Positions 1 to 8,706 are shown, counted from the stretch's first letter. The stretch: 64,000 bases of DNA from Collinsella sp. (GCA_019414045.1 DXMW01000017.1:83982-147981), one strand, 5' to 3'. Numbers and translations: made by a program. The notes: a model not told the origin generated them from the letters alone.

Positions 1-2
1 TG

Positions 3-248
3 AACTTTACGCTCGACGACGGTACCGGTACCGACCGCACTATCCTCTCCGGTATTCACGCTTATTACGAGCCCGAGGACCTGGTCGGCAAGACCTTGCT
101 CGCCATCACCAACCTGCCTCCGCGCAAGATGATGGGTATTCCCAGCTGCGGCATGCTGATCAGCGCTGTCCACGAGGAGGAGGGCGAGGAGCGTCTCAAC
201 CTGATCCAGCTCGACGCCTCCATCCCCGCCGGCGCAAAGATGTACTAA
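3..248 (+). CDS. metG: Methionyl-tRNA synthetase C-terminal tRNA-binding domain (5' partial)
   Basis: Only the last 81 codons are in the window; the open frame enters from the left edge and ends at TAA 246-248. The segment has the features of the EMAP/Trbp111-type OB-fold that ends bacterial methionyl-tRNA synthetases: SGIHAYYEPEDLVGK, then a VANLxPxK-like strand read here as ITNLPPRKMMGI, then CGMLISA and a final IPAGAKMY. In that family the domain binds the tRNA outer corner and dimerises the enzyme. A free-standing tRNA-binding protein (CsaA/Trbp111 type) or a separate MetRS beta subunit would look the same in this fragment, because the catalytic part lies outside. A strong terminator follows at 327-356. 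Confidence 0.62.
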   Translation, partial: NFTLDDGTGTDRTILSGIHAYYEPEDLVGKTLLAITNLPPRKMMGIPSCGMLISAVHEEEGEERLNLIQLDASIPAGAKMY

Positions 249-251
249 CTT

Positions 252-322
252 GTTACGCGGTTCTACGAACCGCGTAACGGCTCGACGCTGCGCGGGCCGC
301 ATTTGGACAATCTGACGTTCAA
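252..322. repeat. Intergenic palindromic repeat, family A copy 1
   Basis: A perfect 12-bp inverted repeat (GTTACGCGGTTC, loop TAC, 252-278) lies 3 nt after the stop codon and is followed by a segment containing CTCGACGCTGCG and CAATCTG. The same arrangement (imperfect palindrome starting GTTACG, then TTGACGCTGCG, then GGCAATCTG) recurs at 43440-43515, also directly behind a stop codon. Function unknown. Confidence 0.6.
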
Positions 323-326
323 CTTC

Positions 327-360
327 AAGGGCGCGACCAAAAGGTCAGCGCCCTTTCGTT
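327..360 (+). terminator. Rho-independent terminator after metG
   Basis: AAGGGCGC plus GACC pairs with GGTC plus GCGCCCTT around an AAAA loop with one bulged A, followed by TTTCGTTT. It closes the transcript of the upstream synthetase fragment. Confidence 0.75.
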
Positions 361-494
361 TCACGTCACCTTGTCACAAATGCGACCCGCTCGCTGACTT
401 ATGCTCAACCTGCGGCGCCATTTTTCTTGAAGGCACCTTGCTCGCTCTGGCGGGCTTTCGCTGTCCGTCCTCTATCTGCGGTGTTGCCCTGGTT

Positions 495-585
495 GGCACT
501 TAGGGACGTTCCTTTTCTGCCGGCACTTGGGGACAGTCCTTGTCGAGTTACTGGTAGTCATTGGGGACGTTATTAAACGACTACC
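495..585. repeat. GGGAC-core hairpin repeats (family B)
   Basis: Two tandem copies of GGCACTTrGGGAC (495 onward and about 522 onward) are followed by a hairpin with arms GGTAGTC (553-559) and GACTACC (579-585) enclosing TTGGGGACGTT. Related hairpins with the same GGGAC core but unrelated stems occur at 2259, 32337, 35051, 35955 and 36010. The stretch 361-689 holds no convincing gene. Confidence 0.55.
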
Positions 586-689
586 CACGGCTATTGCGCA
601 CATGGCTCGCATGACAGCCGTCTCTTTTATGTTTCCTTTAGCCGTTGCTGCCTAGGATGGGGGTTAGTCGGCAGGAAGGGAGCGTCTAT

Positions 690-2258
690 ATGGACGACGC
701 GAGCGAGCGTGCAATCGAAGAGGACATGCTCGATCAGTTCAATTACTTTGATGATGAGGATGAGGAGCTAATCGACCGTCGCGAGCCAGCGCCGCTTGAT
801 TCCTTTGATTTGGTCGATGAAGAGGCTGATGAGGTTGAGGGTGAATCAGTGGAGCCCCCACAGCCTTCGCGCCTTGACTCGCTGCTTTCGAGAGCTCCCA
901 TGCACCACGGCGTTCGTGCCGGCGCGCTCCATATGAAAACTGACTGGCACCAGATCGTGACGGCAGGCGATGAGCTTGCCGTCGATGCTCCGCTTACCGA
1001 TAAGTCATCCATCATCTGCCGCACCGGCATGCTTATGCTGGCAAGCGGAACGGGTGCCTGGCGCGTGCGCGATACCATGAATCGTGTTGCTGCCGTACTG
1101 GGCGTCACGATTCACGTCGACCTGAGTCTTCTGTCGTTTGAGTGCACCTGCATCGAAGATGGCCACTGCTTTAACGAGGTTGTCAGCCTGCCCACAACGG
1201 GAGTCAATACCCATCGCATTTGGATGATGGAGAGTTTCCTCAAGGAAATCGAGACCTATGGTCGTCGCTTCACGGTACACGAGTATCACGAGATGCTCAG
1301 GACCGTTGAGAGCTCAAAGCCCGATTACGCTCCCTGGCAACAGGGCCTTGCGGCAGCCTGTGCTTGCGGCGCCTTCGTCTTTTTGCTCGGCGGCGGCCCT
1401 ATCGAGATGGCCTGCGCATTCGTAGGCGCTGGTGTCGGTAACTTTGCTCGCTCCCATATTCTCAAGCAGGGTCTTGGCCAGTTTAGCGCGCTGACGACGG
1501 GCGTTGCGCTCGCTTGCGTTTCGTATCTGCTGGCATTGCTCGGCCTTGGCCAGGTCGTACCGGGGGCAATGTCGCACCAAGAAGGCTATATCGGCGCCAT
1601 GCTCTTCGTGATTCCCGGCTTTCCCCTCATTACGGCAGGCCTCGACATCGCTAAGCTCGATATGCGAAGCGGCATTGAGCGTCTTTCGTATGCCGTGTCG
1701 ATTATTGTGATGGCGACCCTTGTGGGCTGGATGGTTGCCGAGTGTGTGGGGCTGGCACCGGATGATTTTGCCCCGCTCGGCCTTTCGCCGCTTGCCCTTA
1801 CGCTCCTGCGCGTGGTGATGAGCTTCGTTGGCGTATTCGGCTTCTCGGTGATGTTCAACAGCCCGGTAAAGATGGCCGCGGCAGCTGGGCTGATCGGCGC
1901 CGTGTCCAATACCTTGCGCCTTACGCTCGTCGATGCGCCGACGCTGTTTCCCTTTCTGGGCCTGAGCGTAGGTATGCCTCCCGAGGCGGCAGCGTTTATC
2001 GGCGCGCTGGTATCGGGACTGCTGGCAAGCTTGGCCGAAGTCAAGCTCACCTACCCACGTATCGCCCTCACGGTGCCATCAATTGTCATTATGGTGCCGG
2101 GCCTGTATCTGTATCGCTCGATGTACTACATGTGCACCTTCGATACGGTCAATATGCTCGGTTGGTTTGTGCGTGCAGTGCTCATCGTGGCGTTTTTGCC
2201 CGTTGGTCTGGGTGTGGCACGTACACTCACCGACCCTCGCTGGCGCCACACCAGCTAA
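690..2258 (+). CDS. ThrE-type threonine/serine exporter family membrane protein
   Basis: A 522-residue protein predicted to export small amino acids or related metabolites across the inner membrane. Residues 1-65 are very acidic and probably cytoplasmic. Residues about 75-230 match the N-terminal ThrE domain (charged, with HHGVRAGALHMKTDW and later RIWMMESFLKEIE), and the remaining half is a hydrophobic block of about ten membrane segments, many rich in Gly/Ala. This is the usual split of PF06738 followed by a PF12821-like half. The reading frame is open from an ATG at 645, but the ATG at 690 is preferred because AGGAAGGGAG lies 7-9 nt upstream. It stands alone between repeat-filled intergenic regions. 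Substrate not determinable from sequence. Confidence 0.82.
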   Translation: MDDASERAIEEDMLDQFNYFDDEDEELIDRREPAPLDSFDLVDEEADEVEGESVEPPQPSRLDSLLSRAPMHHGVRAGALHMKTDWHQIVTAGDELAVDAPLTDKSSIICRTGMLMLASGTGAWRVRDTMNRVAAVLGVTIHVDLSLLSFECTCIEDGHCFNEVVSLPTTGVNTHRIWMMESFLKEIETYGRRFTVHEYHEMLRTVESSKPDYAPWQQGLAAACACGAFVFLLGGGPIEMACAFVGAGVGNFARSHILKQGLGQFSALTTGVALACVSYLLALLGLGQVVPGAMSHQEGYIGAMLFVIPGFPLITAGLDIAKLDMRSGIERLSYAVSIIVMATLVGWMVAECVGLAPDDFAPLGLSPLALTLLRVVMSFVGVFGFSVMFNSPVKMAAAAGLIGAVSNTLRLTLVDAPTLFPFLGLSVGMPPEAAAFIGALVSGLLASLAEVKLTYPRIALTVPSIVIMVPGLYLYRSMYYMCTFDTVNMLGWFVRAVLIVAFLPVGLGVARTLTDPRWRHTS

Positions 2259-2291
2259 TTGGTGCAAAGAGGACAGGGTACTTTGCACCAA
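2259..2291. repeat. GGGAC-core hairpin (family B)
   Basis: Perfect 11-bp arms TTGGTGCAAAG (2259-2269) and CTTTGCACCAA (2281-2291) enclose AGGACAGGGTA. It begins at the base after the exporter stop codon and could act as its 3' end, although no T-run follows. Confidence 0.55.
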
Positions 2292-2294
2292 ATG

Positions 2295-2361
2295 AGTTGC
2301 GGTGAAATAGAGGCTGAATTGCTGCTTAAAGGGTCAAAACAGTCCGTATTCCACCGCAACT
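2295..2361. repeat. Long hairpin repeat, family C copy 1
   Basis: AGTTGCGGTGAAATA (2295-2309) pairs with TATTCCACCGCAACT (2347-2361) with one mismatch, around a 37-nt loop. The same arm sequence occurs in a longer, perfect hairpin at 47318-47384. From 2362 to the terminator at 2478 nothing gene-like is visible. Confidence 0.6.
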
Positions 2362-2477
2362 TATGGGGTCGGGGGATTATTGGTGCCCTGCATCTTCATA
2401 AACTCAACGCTTACGAAGCGCGCGCCGTTCGTGTTAGGGTAGTTCCACCACATAAGTAGTCGCAGACGCACGTATCG

Positions 2478-2527
2478 CGGGCGGGCGAGATGAAGTCCCA
2501 ACAGCTCCATCTCGCCCGCCCGTTTTT
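2478..2527 (+). terminator. Strong intrinsic terminator or leader attenuator
   Basis: A 15-bp perfect stem, CGGGCGGGCGAGATG with CATCTCGCCCGCCCG (2508-2522), is followed by TTTTT. It ends only 35 nt before the next start codon, so it may be an attenuator in the leader of that gene as well as an end for upstream transcripts. Confidence 0.75.
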
Positions 2528-2562
2528 GTTGCGTGGTGCCGCGGCGTAACACAGAAAGGACC

Positions 2563-3120
2563 ATGCCCTTTATGCCTATCAACAAACGAGAGAGCCTGCT
2601 GTTCACCTTTATCATGTGCTTTTGCATGGTGCTCTGGATGAGCATCTACAACGTCGCCCTGCAGCATGGGGCCATCAACGGCGAGGTTGTTGCCGCCGCG
2701 TGGCTCGGCTTCCCCGTTGCCTACGTTTTTGCCATGTGCTGCGACTGGTTTGTTGCCAGCCCCCTTGCTAAGGGCTTCGCCTTTAAATTCCTGGTCACGC
2801 CGGGCAAGAGCTCGCCGCTTGCCATGACGCTCGCCGTCAGCTCCTGCATGGTTGTTCCCATGGTTATCATCATGTCGCTGTACGGTGCCTGCGAGGGTCT
2901 GACGCACATGCCCGGCGGCATCCTTGCGAACCTGTATTCCGTGCCCGCGATCTGGATGATCAACATCCCGCATAATTTTGTGATGGCGCTGCCGTGGAAC
3001 CTTTTGGTAGCCGGTCCGATTTCCCACTTCGTCTTCCGTCGCGCCTTCCCTGTGGGGACGGTTTTCGAGGAGGAGCATGTCGAGCTCTTGGAGCAGGCTA
3101 TGGCTCCTGAGTGCGAGTAG
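2563..3120 (+). CDS. DUF2798-family small membrane protein
   Basis: A 185-residue integral membrane protein. It has four hydrophobic segments arranged as two similar halves: the N-terminal half begins with KRESLLFTFIMCFCMV followed by a segment with WLGFPVAYVFA, and the second half begins with SSPLAMTLAVSSCMVVPMVII followed by WNLLVAGPISHFVF. This duplicated layout is typical of DUF2798 proteins, whose function is not known. The ATG at 2563 is chosen over in-frame GTG codons near 2533 because AGAAAGGA ends 2 nt upstream; spacing is short, and the ATG at 2572 is an alternative. The C-terminus is acidic and soluble. It is monocistronic, with a terminator at 3287. Confidence 0.75.
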   Translation: MPFMPINKRESLLFTFIMCFCMVLWMSIYNVALQHGAINGEVVAAAWLGFPVAYVFAMCCDWFVASPLAKGFAFKFLVTPGKSSPLAMTLAVSSCMVVPMVIIMSLYGACEGLTHMPGGILANLYSVPAIWMINIPHNFVMALPWNLLVAGPISHFVFRRAFPVGTVFEEEHVELLEQAMAPECE

Positions 3121-3286
3121 CTCGCTTAGGGATCTGCTGAGCGCGGGCGACTTGCTTGGTTGGAGCCCTAAGCGTGGATAGCTCTCTCGGCGACATCGCG
3201 GGCGTGAGCGGTGCGCATGACCGGAGGGCCCGTGCTGCTCCGTTGCCCGACGTGCTAGCGCGCAGAACAATCTGTTGGTGCATTCG

Positions 3287-3319
3287 GCGGCTGCTGAAGC
3301 GTTTCGGCAGCCGCTTTTT
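3287..3319 (+). terminator. Rho-independent terminator
   Basis: GCGGCTGC-T-GAA pairs with TTC-G-GCAGCCGC (3287-3314) and is followed by TTTTT. It separates the DUF2798 gene from the activase operon. Confidence 0.8.
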
Positions 3320-3332
3320 ATACGGAGTTTAA

Positions 3333-3351
3333 ATACAACAGTCTGTTGTAT
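3333..3351. promoter_or_regulatory. Palindromic operator, probably of the TetR protein at 7825
   Basis: Nine-bp perfect arms ATACAACAG and CTGTTGTAT with a single central T form a 19-nt palindrome 50 nt before the activase start. The length and symmetry suit a TetR dimer, and the only regulator in the operon is a TetR-family protein at its 3' end, so autoregulation is the simplest reading. That link is inference; no promoter hexamers are clear around it. Confidence 0.65.
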
Positions 3352-3401
3352 TACGTAGAGTGGTATATCTCTAGCGGGAAAAATGCGAGAGACGGAGCAT
3401 T

Positions 3402-6400
3402 ATGGCGTTGCTAGTAGGACTGGACGTAGGGTCGACGACGACCAAAGTTTACGCGATGCACGAGGATATGACCGAGGCGTGGTGGGGATATCGCCGCCAC
3501 GGGGCGTGTCAGACAGCGAGCGTGCGCGCCATGCTCGGCGAGCTCGCCGAGCGCTTTCCCCATGAGTCACTGCGCGTTGCGGTGACCGGCTCGGGTGCGC
3601 GCGATATCGCGACCGCGCTGGGCGCCTCGTACGTTCAGGAGGTGGTCGCCAACGCGCTTGCGATCAGCAGGTTCTATCCGCAGACGCGCTGCGCCATCGA
3701 GCTGGGCGGCCAAGACGCCAAGATGATCTTCTTCCGCACCAACGATAAGGGAGACATCGAGGTTGCCGACATGCGCATGAACGGCTCGTGCGCAGGCGGT
3801 ACCGGTGCATTTATCGACGAGATGGCAAAGCTCATGGGGGTCGGCACCGAATCGGGCGAGTTCGAGCAGCTCGCAAGCCGGGGAACGACCGTCCACGAGG
3901 TCTCGGGCCGCTGCGGCGTGTACGCAAAGACCGATATCCAGCCGCTGCTCAACGAGGGCATTCCTACCACCGACCTGGCGCTTTCGGCGCTTCACGCGGT
4001 CGCCCGCCAAACGATCGGCGGTCTGGCCCAGGGTATCGACATCGAGCCGCCGGTAATCTTCGAGGGCGGTACGCTCGCCTACAACCCCACACTGGTCCGC
4101 GTGTTCCGGGAGCAACTGAATCTATCGGACGATCAGGTTATCGTCCCGCGCGATCCGCAGATCATGGTCGCGCGCGGTGCCGCCCTGTCGCTGACCGACA
4201 TGTTCGCATCGTCCCAACCGATCGACCTTCCCGACGCTTTTGTCCGGCTGGATAAGCTCGAGACGGTCGCGCCCGCAAGCGGGGAGGGACGTCTTGCCCA
4301 GCCCTTTTTTGCCACACCTGCCGAGCAGGCGGATTTTACGGCACGCCATGGCAAAGAGACGCCGGCAAAGGGTCCGGATGCGTATGCGCCCGGAGAGACG
4401 GTGCGTGTGGCGCTCGGTATCGATTCGGGGAGCACGACGACCAAGTTCGCCCTGGTCGATGAGGCGGGTGAGCTTGTCGATTCGTTCTACGCGTCTAATA
4501 ACGGCAGACCGCTCGACGTCGCCCAACAGGGTCTTGTCAGCTTGAAGAACCGCTGGGAGACAGCGGGAGTCACGCTTGCGATCGATGCCGTGGGCACCAC
4601 GGGATACGGCGAGGAGCTTTTCGCGCGCGCGTTCCACGCCGACTACCATACGGTCGAGACGGTCGCGCACGCCCGCGCCGCGTGCGCATGCGTTCCCGAT
4701 GCGACCTTCGTGCTCGACATCGGCGGACAGGATATGAAGGCCATCTGGCTCAACCACGGCGTGCTGACCGATATCGTCGTCAACGAGGCGTGCTCTGCGG
4801 GCTGCGGCTCGTTCCTCGAGGGTTTTGCCAAAAACCTCGGAATAGCCGTTGAGGATATCGCGACCGAGGCATTTTCGTCCAAAGCCCCCGCCGTTCTCGG
4901 CAGCCGCTGCACGGTGTTCATGAACAGCAGCGTCGTTTCCGAGCAGCGGCGCGGTAAGGGTCCGGGCGACATCATGGCCGGTCTCTGCCGTTCGATTATC
5001 GAGAACGTGTTCACCAAGGTCATTCGCGTTTCAAATCTCAACCGTCTGGGCGACAAAGTCGTTGTCCAGGGCGGCACGTTCCGAAACGACGCGGTGCTGC
5101 GCGCATTCGAGCAGTATCTGGGCAAACCCGTCACGCGTGCGCCCCACCCGGGGCTGATGGGCGCTATCGGTATCGCCCTGCTCGCGCGCGAGGAATGCCG
5201 CAAGGGCGACGCCGGCACGTCGTTTATCGGGCTCGATGCCGTGGAGCGCTTCGAGCATCGCGAGTTCGGCGGCGTTACCTGCCGTCGGTGCAACAACCGC
5301 TGCCAGCGCGCGGTCGTGGCATTTGGCGACGGCTCGCTTTACGTCACGGGCAATCGCTGCCCGCGCGGCGGCGCCATCTCATGGGATGAGCTCGTGCGCG
5401 AGGTTCCCGCGGCGGAGGAGCTGCGTCCGCAGGGTGCTTGCGAGGCACAGGCACCCGGCACGGGGCGCGACCGGACCGCGGCTGCCCCCAATCTCTTTGT
5501 CGACCGCGAGAAGCTGCTGTTCGAGTCGTACCCCACGGTTCCCGTCAGCGGGGGGCGCGATGTCACGATCGGCATTCCCCGTGTGCTCGAGTTCTGGGAC
5601 ACCATGCCGTTCTGGTCGACGTTCTTCAGCACGCTCGGCTTTAAGGTGCGCGTCTCGGGACGCAGCACCAAGGCGATGTACGAGCGCGGTCTGGCGCACG
5701 TCACATCCGACACCGTGTGCTTCCCGGCCAAGCTCGTCCACGGGCACATCCGCAATCTCGTCGACGCCGGCGTCGACCGCATCTTCATGCCCATCATCAC
5801 GACGGTGCCCACCGAAAACACCGCCTCTACCAGCGAGTGGATGTGCGCCGTCGTAAAGGGATACCCCTACGTGATGCGCAATTCCGATAACCCGGAGGAG
5901 CGTTTCGGCGTTCCGTTCGATACGCCGCTGTTCCACTGGTACGACGAGGGCGACCGAAACCGCCAGCTCAAGGCGTGGTGCAAGGAGACCTTCGATATCG
6001 ATGCCGACCTGGTTGCCAAGGCGACCGAGCAGGCGGACCGCGCGCAGGAGACGTTTGAGAACCAGCTGCAGCTGCGCGGCAGGCAGGTGCTCGAGAACGT
6101 GCGCGAGGACGGCGGCTACGCGGTGGTGATCGCTTCGCGCCCGTACCACAACGACCCGCTGGTCAACCACGGGCTGCCCAAGCTCTTCTCTGAGCGCGGC
6201 ATCCCCGTGCTGACGCCCGATGCGGTGCCGGGGGTCTGCAACGTCGATCTTTCCAACAGCCGCATCGACATCGTGAACAACTACCATGCGCGCATGCTGT
6301 CGTGCGCGGTCATCGTCGCATCGACGCCCGAGCTCGAGCTCGTGCAGATGGGCAGCTTCGGCTGCGGCCACGATGCGTATCTCACCGACGAGATCGCGCG

Positions 6401-7841
6401 CATGATGGGCGAGATGGGCTCCAAGGTTCTGATGATGATCAAGCTCGATGAGAGCGACGTCGCCGGTCCCATGGGCATTCGCGTGCGTTCGTTTATCGAG
6501 TCGGTCAACCGTCGTCGCGCGGAGGAGCGTGCCGAGGGCGCCCGGGTGCACGCGGTCCATCCGCTCGACGACCCGTATAAGGTCAAGTACACCAAGCGCG
6601 ACCGGCACGACAAGATCGCGCTGGTCCCCAACACCTCCCATGCGTTCTGCAGGCTCATGACCGCGGCGATGCGCAATCAGGGCGTGCGCGCCGAGGCCCT
6701 TGATATCGGGCGCGAGGATGCCATCCGCCTGGGCAAACGCTATGTGCACAACGACATCTGCTTCCCCGCGCAAATCGTGATCGGCGAGGCGCTCGCGGCA
6801 CTCGAGAGCGGTAAGTACGACCCGCACGACGTCGCCGTGGTGACTGGCAAGTATATCGGCGACTGCCGCCTGACGCACTACATGCCCCTGCTGCGCCGCG
6901 CGCTCGACGACGCGGGATACGACTATGTCCCGGTGCTCACCAACGACGACGTCGATGCCCACAATGCGCATCCGGGCTTCAAGCTCGGCCTTGGCCCGAG
7001 CATCCAGATCGCCTACGGTCTTCCCATGATCGATACCCTCGAGGCCATGCTTAGGCGCATCCGTCCCTACGAGCTCGAGAAGGGCGCGGCGGACGCTGCG
7101 TTCGACCGCGCGCTCGATGAGGTTATCGAGGGCATGGAGCGCTCCGGGCTGAGAGGCCAGGCGACGGGCTTCAAACGCGCGCTTGCGATCATGGACGCCG
7201 TTCCGTACGACCGCTCGAACCCGCATCCGACCGTTCTCATCGTGGGCGAGTACCTGCTCAATTTCCATCTCGGCGCCAACCACGAGATCGAGCGCTACCT
7301 CGAGGACAACGGGCTCGAGGTCATCGAGGCGCGCATGACCGACGTGATCCGCAAGACCTATTTCTACAAGCATGCGCAGTCGCGCGAGTTCCACGTCGAC
7401 CTGTCGCTGCCCGAAAAGGCCTGGTACGCCACGGCGGACAACCTGTTCGAGCTCGCGCACGACCGTTGCGACCGCCTGGGCGCGGCGAGCCCGCTCTACG
7501 AGCCGCCGACGCGCATGCCCGAGCTCGTGCGCGCGAGCGATAAGATCCTGCACCATACGTTCGATGCGGGCGAGGGCGTGCTGATTCCGGCGGAGATCCT
7601 CGAGCACGCCAAGCGCGGCTGCCGCAACTTCGTGATCCTGCAGCCGTTCGGGTGTCTGCCCAACCATGTCGTGGGGCGCGGGCTCATCCATGCGCTCAAG
7701 GAGCAGTATCCCACGGCGCAGTTCCTGCCGCTCGACTACGATCCCGACGTGAGCTTCGCCAACGTGGAGAACCGTCTTCAGATGCTCATCATGAACGCCA
7801 AGGCGCAGGGGTGCGGTGAGGCGCATGGCGAGACCGCGTAA
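3402..7841 (+). CDS. Giant BadF/BadG/HgdC-type acyl-CoA dehydratase activase
   Basis: A 1479-residue ATPase of the family that delivers ATP-activated electrons to 2-hydroxyacyl-CoA dehydratases or benzoyl-CoA-reductase-type enzymes. Two ASKHA modules follow one another: residues about 4-260 (GLDVGSTTTK, ELGGQDAKM, NGSCAGGTGAF, SGRCGVYAKTD) and 335-590 (GIDSGSTTTKF, DIGGQDMKA, ACSAGCGSF, GSRCTVF). Each keeps the Cys pair that in HgdC ligates a bridging [4Fe-4S] cluster. A Cys cluster CRRCNNRC lies near residue 627. From about 720 a DUF2229 region starts with GIPRVLEFWDTMPF and is followed by dehydratase-like sequence to the end. The start has a GACGGAG motif upstream. No dehydratase subunits are nearby, so the partner enzyme is unknown. 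The downstream tetR overlaps by 17 nt, indicating one operon. Confidence 0.85.
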   Translation: MALLVGLDVGSTTTKVYAMHEDMTEAWWGYRRHGACQTASVRAMLGELAERFPHESLRVAVTGSGARDIATALGASYVQEVVANALAISRFYPQTRCAIELGGQDAKMIFFRTNDKGDIEVADMRMNGSCAGGTGAFIDEMAKLMGVGTESGEFEQLASRGTTVHEVSGRCGVYAKTDIQPLLNEGIPTTDLALSALHAVARQTIGGLAQGIDIEPPVIFEGGTLAYNPTLVRVFREQLNLSDDQVIVPRDPQIMVARGAALSLTDMFASSQPIDLPDAFVRLDKLETVAPASGEGRLAQPFFATPAEQADFTARHGKETPAKGPDAYAPGETVRVALGIDSGSTTTKFALVDEAGELVDSFYASNNGRPLDVAQQGLVSLKNRWETAGVTLAIDAVGTTGYGEELFARAFHADYHTVETVAHARAACACVPDATFVLDIGGQDMKAIWLNHGVLTDIVVNEACSAGCGSFLEGFAKNLGIAVEDIATEAFSSKAPAVLGSRCTVFMNSSVVSEQRRGKGPGDIMAGLCRSIIENVFTKVIRVSNLNRLGDKVVVQGGTFRNDAVLRAFEQYLGKPVTRAPHPGLMGAIGIALLAREECRKGDAGTSFIGLDAVERFEHREFGGVTCRRCNNRCQRAVVAFGDGSLYVTGNRCPRGGAISWDELVREVPAAEELRPQGACEAQAPGTGRDRTAAAPNLFVDREKLLFESYPTVPVSGGRDVTIGIPRVLEFWDTMPFWSTFFSTLGFKVRVSGRSTKAMYERGLAHVTSDTVCFPAKLVHGHIRNLVDAGVDRIFMPIITTVPTENTASTSEWMCAVVKGYPYVMRNSDNPEERFGVPFDTPLFHWYDEGDRNRQLKAWCKETFDIDADLVAKATEQADRAQETFENQLQLRGRQVLENVREDGGYAVVIASRPYHNDPLVNHGLPKLFSERGIPVLTPDAVPGVCNVDLSNSRIDIVNNYHARMLSCAVIVASTPELELVQMGSFGCGHDAYLTDEIARMMGEMGSKVLMMIKLDESDVAGPMGIRVRSFIESVNRRRAEERAEGARVHAVHPLDDPYKVKYTKRDRHDKIALVPNTSHAFCRLMTAAMRNQGVRAEALDIGREDAIRLGKRYVHNDICFPAQIVIGEALAALESGKYDPHDVAVVTGKYIGDCRLTHYMPLLRRALDDAGYDYVPVLTNDDVDAHNAHPGFKLGLGPSIQIAYGLPMIDTLEAMLRRIRPYELEKGAADAAFDRALDEVIEGMERSGLRGQATGFKRALAIMDAVPYDRSNPHPTVLIVGEYLLNFHLGANHEIERYLEDNGLEVIEARMTDVIRKTYFYKHAQSREFHVDLSLPEKAWYATADNLFELAHDRCDRLGAASPLYEPPTRMPELVRASDKILHHTFDAGEGVLIPAEILEHAKRGCRNFVILQPFGCLPNHVVGRGLIHALKEQYPTAQFLPLDYDPDVSFANVENRLQMLIMNAKAQGCGEAHGETA

Positions 7842-8514
7842 GGACGCCGATGCGCCCGATGCACGCACCCGTATCATCGAGGCGTTTTGGGAGCTCATCG
7901 AGAACAACAGCATCTTCGAGCTGTCGGTTGGCGAGGTGACCCGCGCCGCCCAGTGCAATCGCGGAACGTTTTACTACTATTTTCACGATTTCGATGAACT
8001 CGTCGCCATCGCCATAGCCCAGCTGCTGCAGGATAACGAGCTCATCACCGATGCCCTCTGGCATTTTTCGAGCGAGGGCGACCTTTCGGCGTTCGACCGG
8101 CGCGACGTCCGCTGCCTGCTGCGGCGCATCGTCATCACCATGAGGGCGGGTGCCGCCGAGCAGGTCGTGCAGGGCATCCATACGATCATCATCGACCGCG
8201 TGAGAGAGATCGTCCACCCCGACGGAGAAGAGCTCAAGGCAGATTCGAGCTTTGCGGTGGGCTTTCTGGTCTCGGGCATCATGGGCTTTGTGATGGCGGT
8301 CGGCTTTGCCCGGGAGGGCGGCGAGGAGATAGACCTCGAGCAGCCGGGGGACAGCGCGTGCGCGTACCTGAGGGCGGTCGCCATGCAGACGGTGGAAACG
8401 GTCGCGCAAGTCGAGGGCGTCGATACATCCGAGCTGCTCGAACGCGTCTCCAAGGAGGCCGATGCCTATCGCGCATCGCGTGCGACGAGTCCCGACGTGG
8501 TGAAAGACGCCTAG
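7825..8514 (+). CDS. TetR/AcrR-family transcriptional regulator
   Basis: A 229-residue one-component regulator. Residues about 10-60 form the TetR HTH: TRIIEAFWELI, then VGEVTRAAQCNRGTFYYYF, the usual recognition helix ending in the YYYF motif. The rest is a helical ligand and dimerisation domain of no recognised specificity, with a hydrophobic stretch VGFLVSGIMGFVMAVGFA. The ATG at 7825 is preferred over the GTG at 7816 because GGTGAGG precedes it. It overlaps the end of the activase gene by 17 nt, so both are translated from one message. The palindrome at 3333-3351 in front of the operon is its likely binding site (inference). Confidence 0.85.
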   Translation: MARPRKDADAPDARTRIIEAFWELIENNSIFELSVGEVTRAAQCNRGTFYYYFHDFDELVAIAIAQLLQDNELITDALWHFSSEGDLSAFDRRDVRCLLRRIVITMRAGAAEQVVQGIHTIIIDRVREIVHPDGEELKADSSFAVGFLVSGIMGFVMAVGFAREGGEEIDLEQPGDSACAYLRAVAMQTVETVAQVEGVDTSELLERVSKEADAYRASRATSPDVVKDA

Positions 8515-8706
8515 GGTTTCTCTTGCGGGGCGCCTGTCGCGCATCGCGCGGTGAGTCCCGCGATGCGGTCATAACCTGCATTCATGTGAGCCGGGTTTAT
8601 AGATATTCCTCCAGCTGTTAACATAGACAACCTGTGGGTAAAGAGACAAAAGCGCCGCCGACGGGCGGGCGTTTTGATTTCGATGAACTCATGTAAGGAA
8701 ACGAGC
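8515..8706. other. Intergenic region before clpC with two hairpins
   Basis: GCATCGCG...CGCGATGC (8541-8566) could end the tetR transcript but has no T-run. A second G/C-rich hairpin at 8648-8674, followed by TTTT, lies in the clpC leader and might attenuate it. No CtsR, HrcA (CIRCE) or HspR consensus site could be recognised. Confidence 0.35.

Noticed and set aside
303..503. Possible 66-residue protein after metG
   Set aside because: It starts within a repeat and covers the terminator at 327-356; no ribosome site.
5379..7958. Open frame of 859 codons on the minus strand opposite the activase gene
   Set aside because: Same codon-bias artefact; rich in Arg, His, Val and Gly, no recognisable domain.
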